In this document: in pieces, positions 6,022-6,540 of the stretch
Position numbering within the stretch: position 1 is the first letter of the stretch
Layout of the letters: every line of letters starts with the position of its first letter
Origin: Hydrogenophaga sp.
GTDB lineage: Bacteria; Pseudomonadota; Gammaproteobacteria; Burkholderiales; Burkholderiaceae
Length of the DNA stretch: 6,540 nucleotides
Assembly (NCBI GenBank): GCA_025458545.1
Contig: JALOSH010000121.1
Span: 1 to 6,540 of the forward strand
Reading direction: 5' to 3'
Position numbers and translations under genes: made by a program
The notes under the pieces: model-generated
What the model saw: the letters and a program-made list of their open reading frames with translations, nothing else
Told to the model about the DNA's origin: nothing
The model's database searches: none

Positions 6022-6540
6022 ATGAAACGCATGCTGATCAACGCCACGCAGGCCGAAGAGCGCCGCCTGGCGATCGTGGACGGGCAGAAACTGCTCGACT
6101 ACGAAATCGAAATCGAAGGGCGCGAGCAGCGCAAGGGCAACATTTACAAGGCCGTCGTCACCCGCGTCGAGCCCTCGCTCGAAGCCTGCTTTGTCGACTA
6201 CGGCGAAGACCGCCACGGCTTCCTGCCGTTCAAGGAGATTTCGCGCAACTACTTCCAGGGCAACGTGTCGCCCTCGCAGGCGCGCATCAACGACGTGATC
6301 CGGGAAGGCCAGGAGCTGCTGGTCCAGGTGGAGAAGGAAGAGCGCGGCAACAAAGGCGCGGCGCTGACCACCTTTGTCAGCCTGGCGGGCCGCTACGTGG
6401 TGCTGATGCCCAACAACCCGCGCGGCGGTGGCGTGAGCCGACGCATCGAGGGCGAAGACCGCCAGGACCTCAAGGCCGCGCTGGACCAGCTCGAATACCC
6501 CAACGGCATGAGCATCATCGCGCGCACCGCCGGCATCGGC
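6022..6540 (+). CDS. rne: Ribonuclease E, N-terminal part (cut by window end)
   Basis: The first 173 residues of RNase E, the endonuclease that starts mRNA decay and processes rRNA and tRNA precursors, and the scaffold of the degradosome. The start [21 protein letters not shown] is characteristic of the RNase E/G family and closer to RNase E. The S1 RNA-binding domain begins at about residue 36 ([20 protein letters not shown], then [17 protein letters not shown]) and runs to about 120. The last residues, IIARTAGIG, contain Arg168-Thr169, equivalent to Arg169 and Thr170 of the 5'-monophosphate sensor of the E. coli enzyme. The DNase I-like catalytic domain, zinc link and C-terminal scaffold lie beyond the window, so RNase E rather than RNase G is inferred from the N-terminus and the divergent rluC neighbour. 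No stop interrupts the frame. The long leader suggests autoregulation. Confidence 0.95.
   Translation, partial: MKRMLINATQAEERRLAIVDGQKLLDYEIEIEGREQRKGNIYKAVVTRVEPSLEACFVDYGEDRHGFLPFKEISRNYFQGNVSPSQARINDVIREGQELLVQVEKEERGNKGAALTTFVSLAGRYVVLMPNNPRGGGVSRRIEGEDRQDLKAALDQLEYPNGMSIIARTAGIG

Noticed and set aside
5815..6216. 133-codon - strand frame opposite the rne start
   Set aside because: It is antisense to the conserved RNase E N-terminus, has no domain, and is explained by codon bias.

Overview
The window looks like ordinary core chromosome of a high-GC betaproteobacterium, most probably Burkholderiales and perhaps a Hydrogenophaga/Rhodoferax-like Comamonadaceae. This placement is an inference from strongly GC-biased third positions, the protein sequences, the short H-NS-type protein ending in a GxGRxPxW motif, and the divergent rluC/rne pair. 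I see no mobile element, tRNA, rRNA, CRISPR array or phage gene.

Layout, left to right: (1) a nitronate monooxygenase-like flavoprotein on the + strand, beginning at the first base; (2) a convergent alpha/beta-hydrolase carboxylesterase on the - strand; (3) after a 186-base divergent intergenic region with an FNR-like palindrome, an AMP-binding long-chain acyl-CoA synthetase on the + strand; (4) a near-perfect bidirectional intrinsic terminator; (5) a small H-NS-family nucleoid protein on the - strand; (6) upstream of it on the same strand, the 23S rRNA pseudouridine synthase rluC; (7) a long non-coding stretch of about 590 bases; (8) the 5' part (173 codons) of rne, encoding RNase E, cut by the window end.

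The genes form short independent transcription units rather than one pathway. Esterase and acyl-CoA synthetase are divergent and both concern lipids or esters. rluC and rne are divergent from one promoter region, an arrangement also found in Escherichia coli, and both act in RNA metabolism.

No wholly new protein system is visible. The most interesting part is the rne leader. A perfect TATAAT about 590 bases before the rne start implies a very long 5' untranslated region. That region holds several strong hairpins, two mutually exclusive ones, a CsrA-like GGA hairpin loop and a C-rich, G-poor segment resembling a Rho-loading site. E. coli rne is autoregulated through its leader; this leader may be an unrelated betaproteobacterial counterpart.
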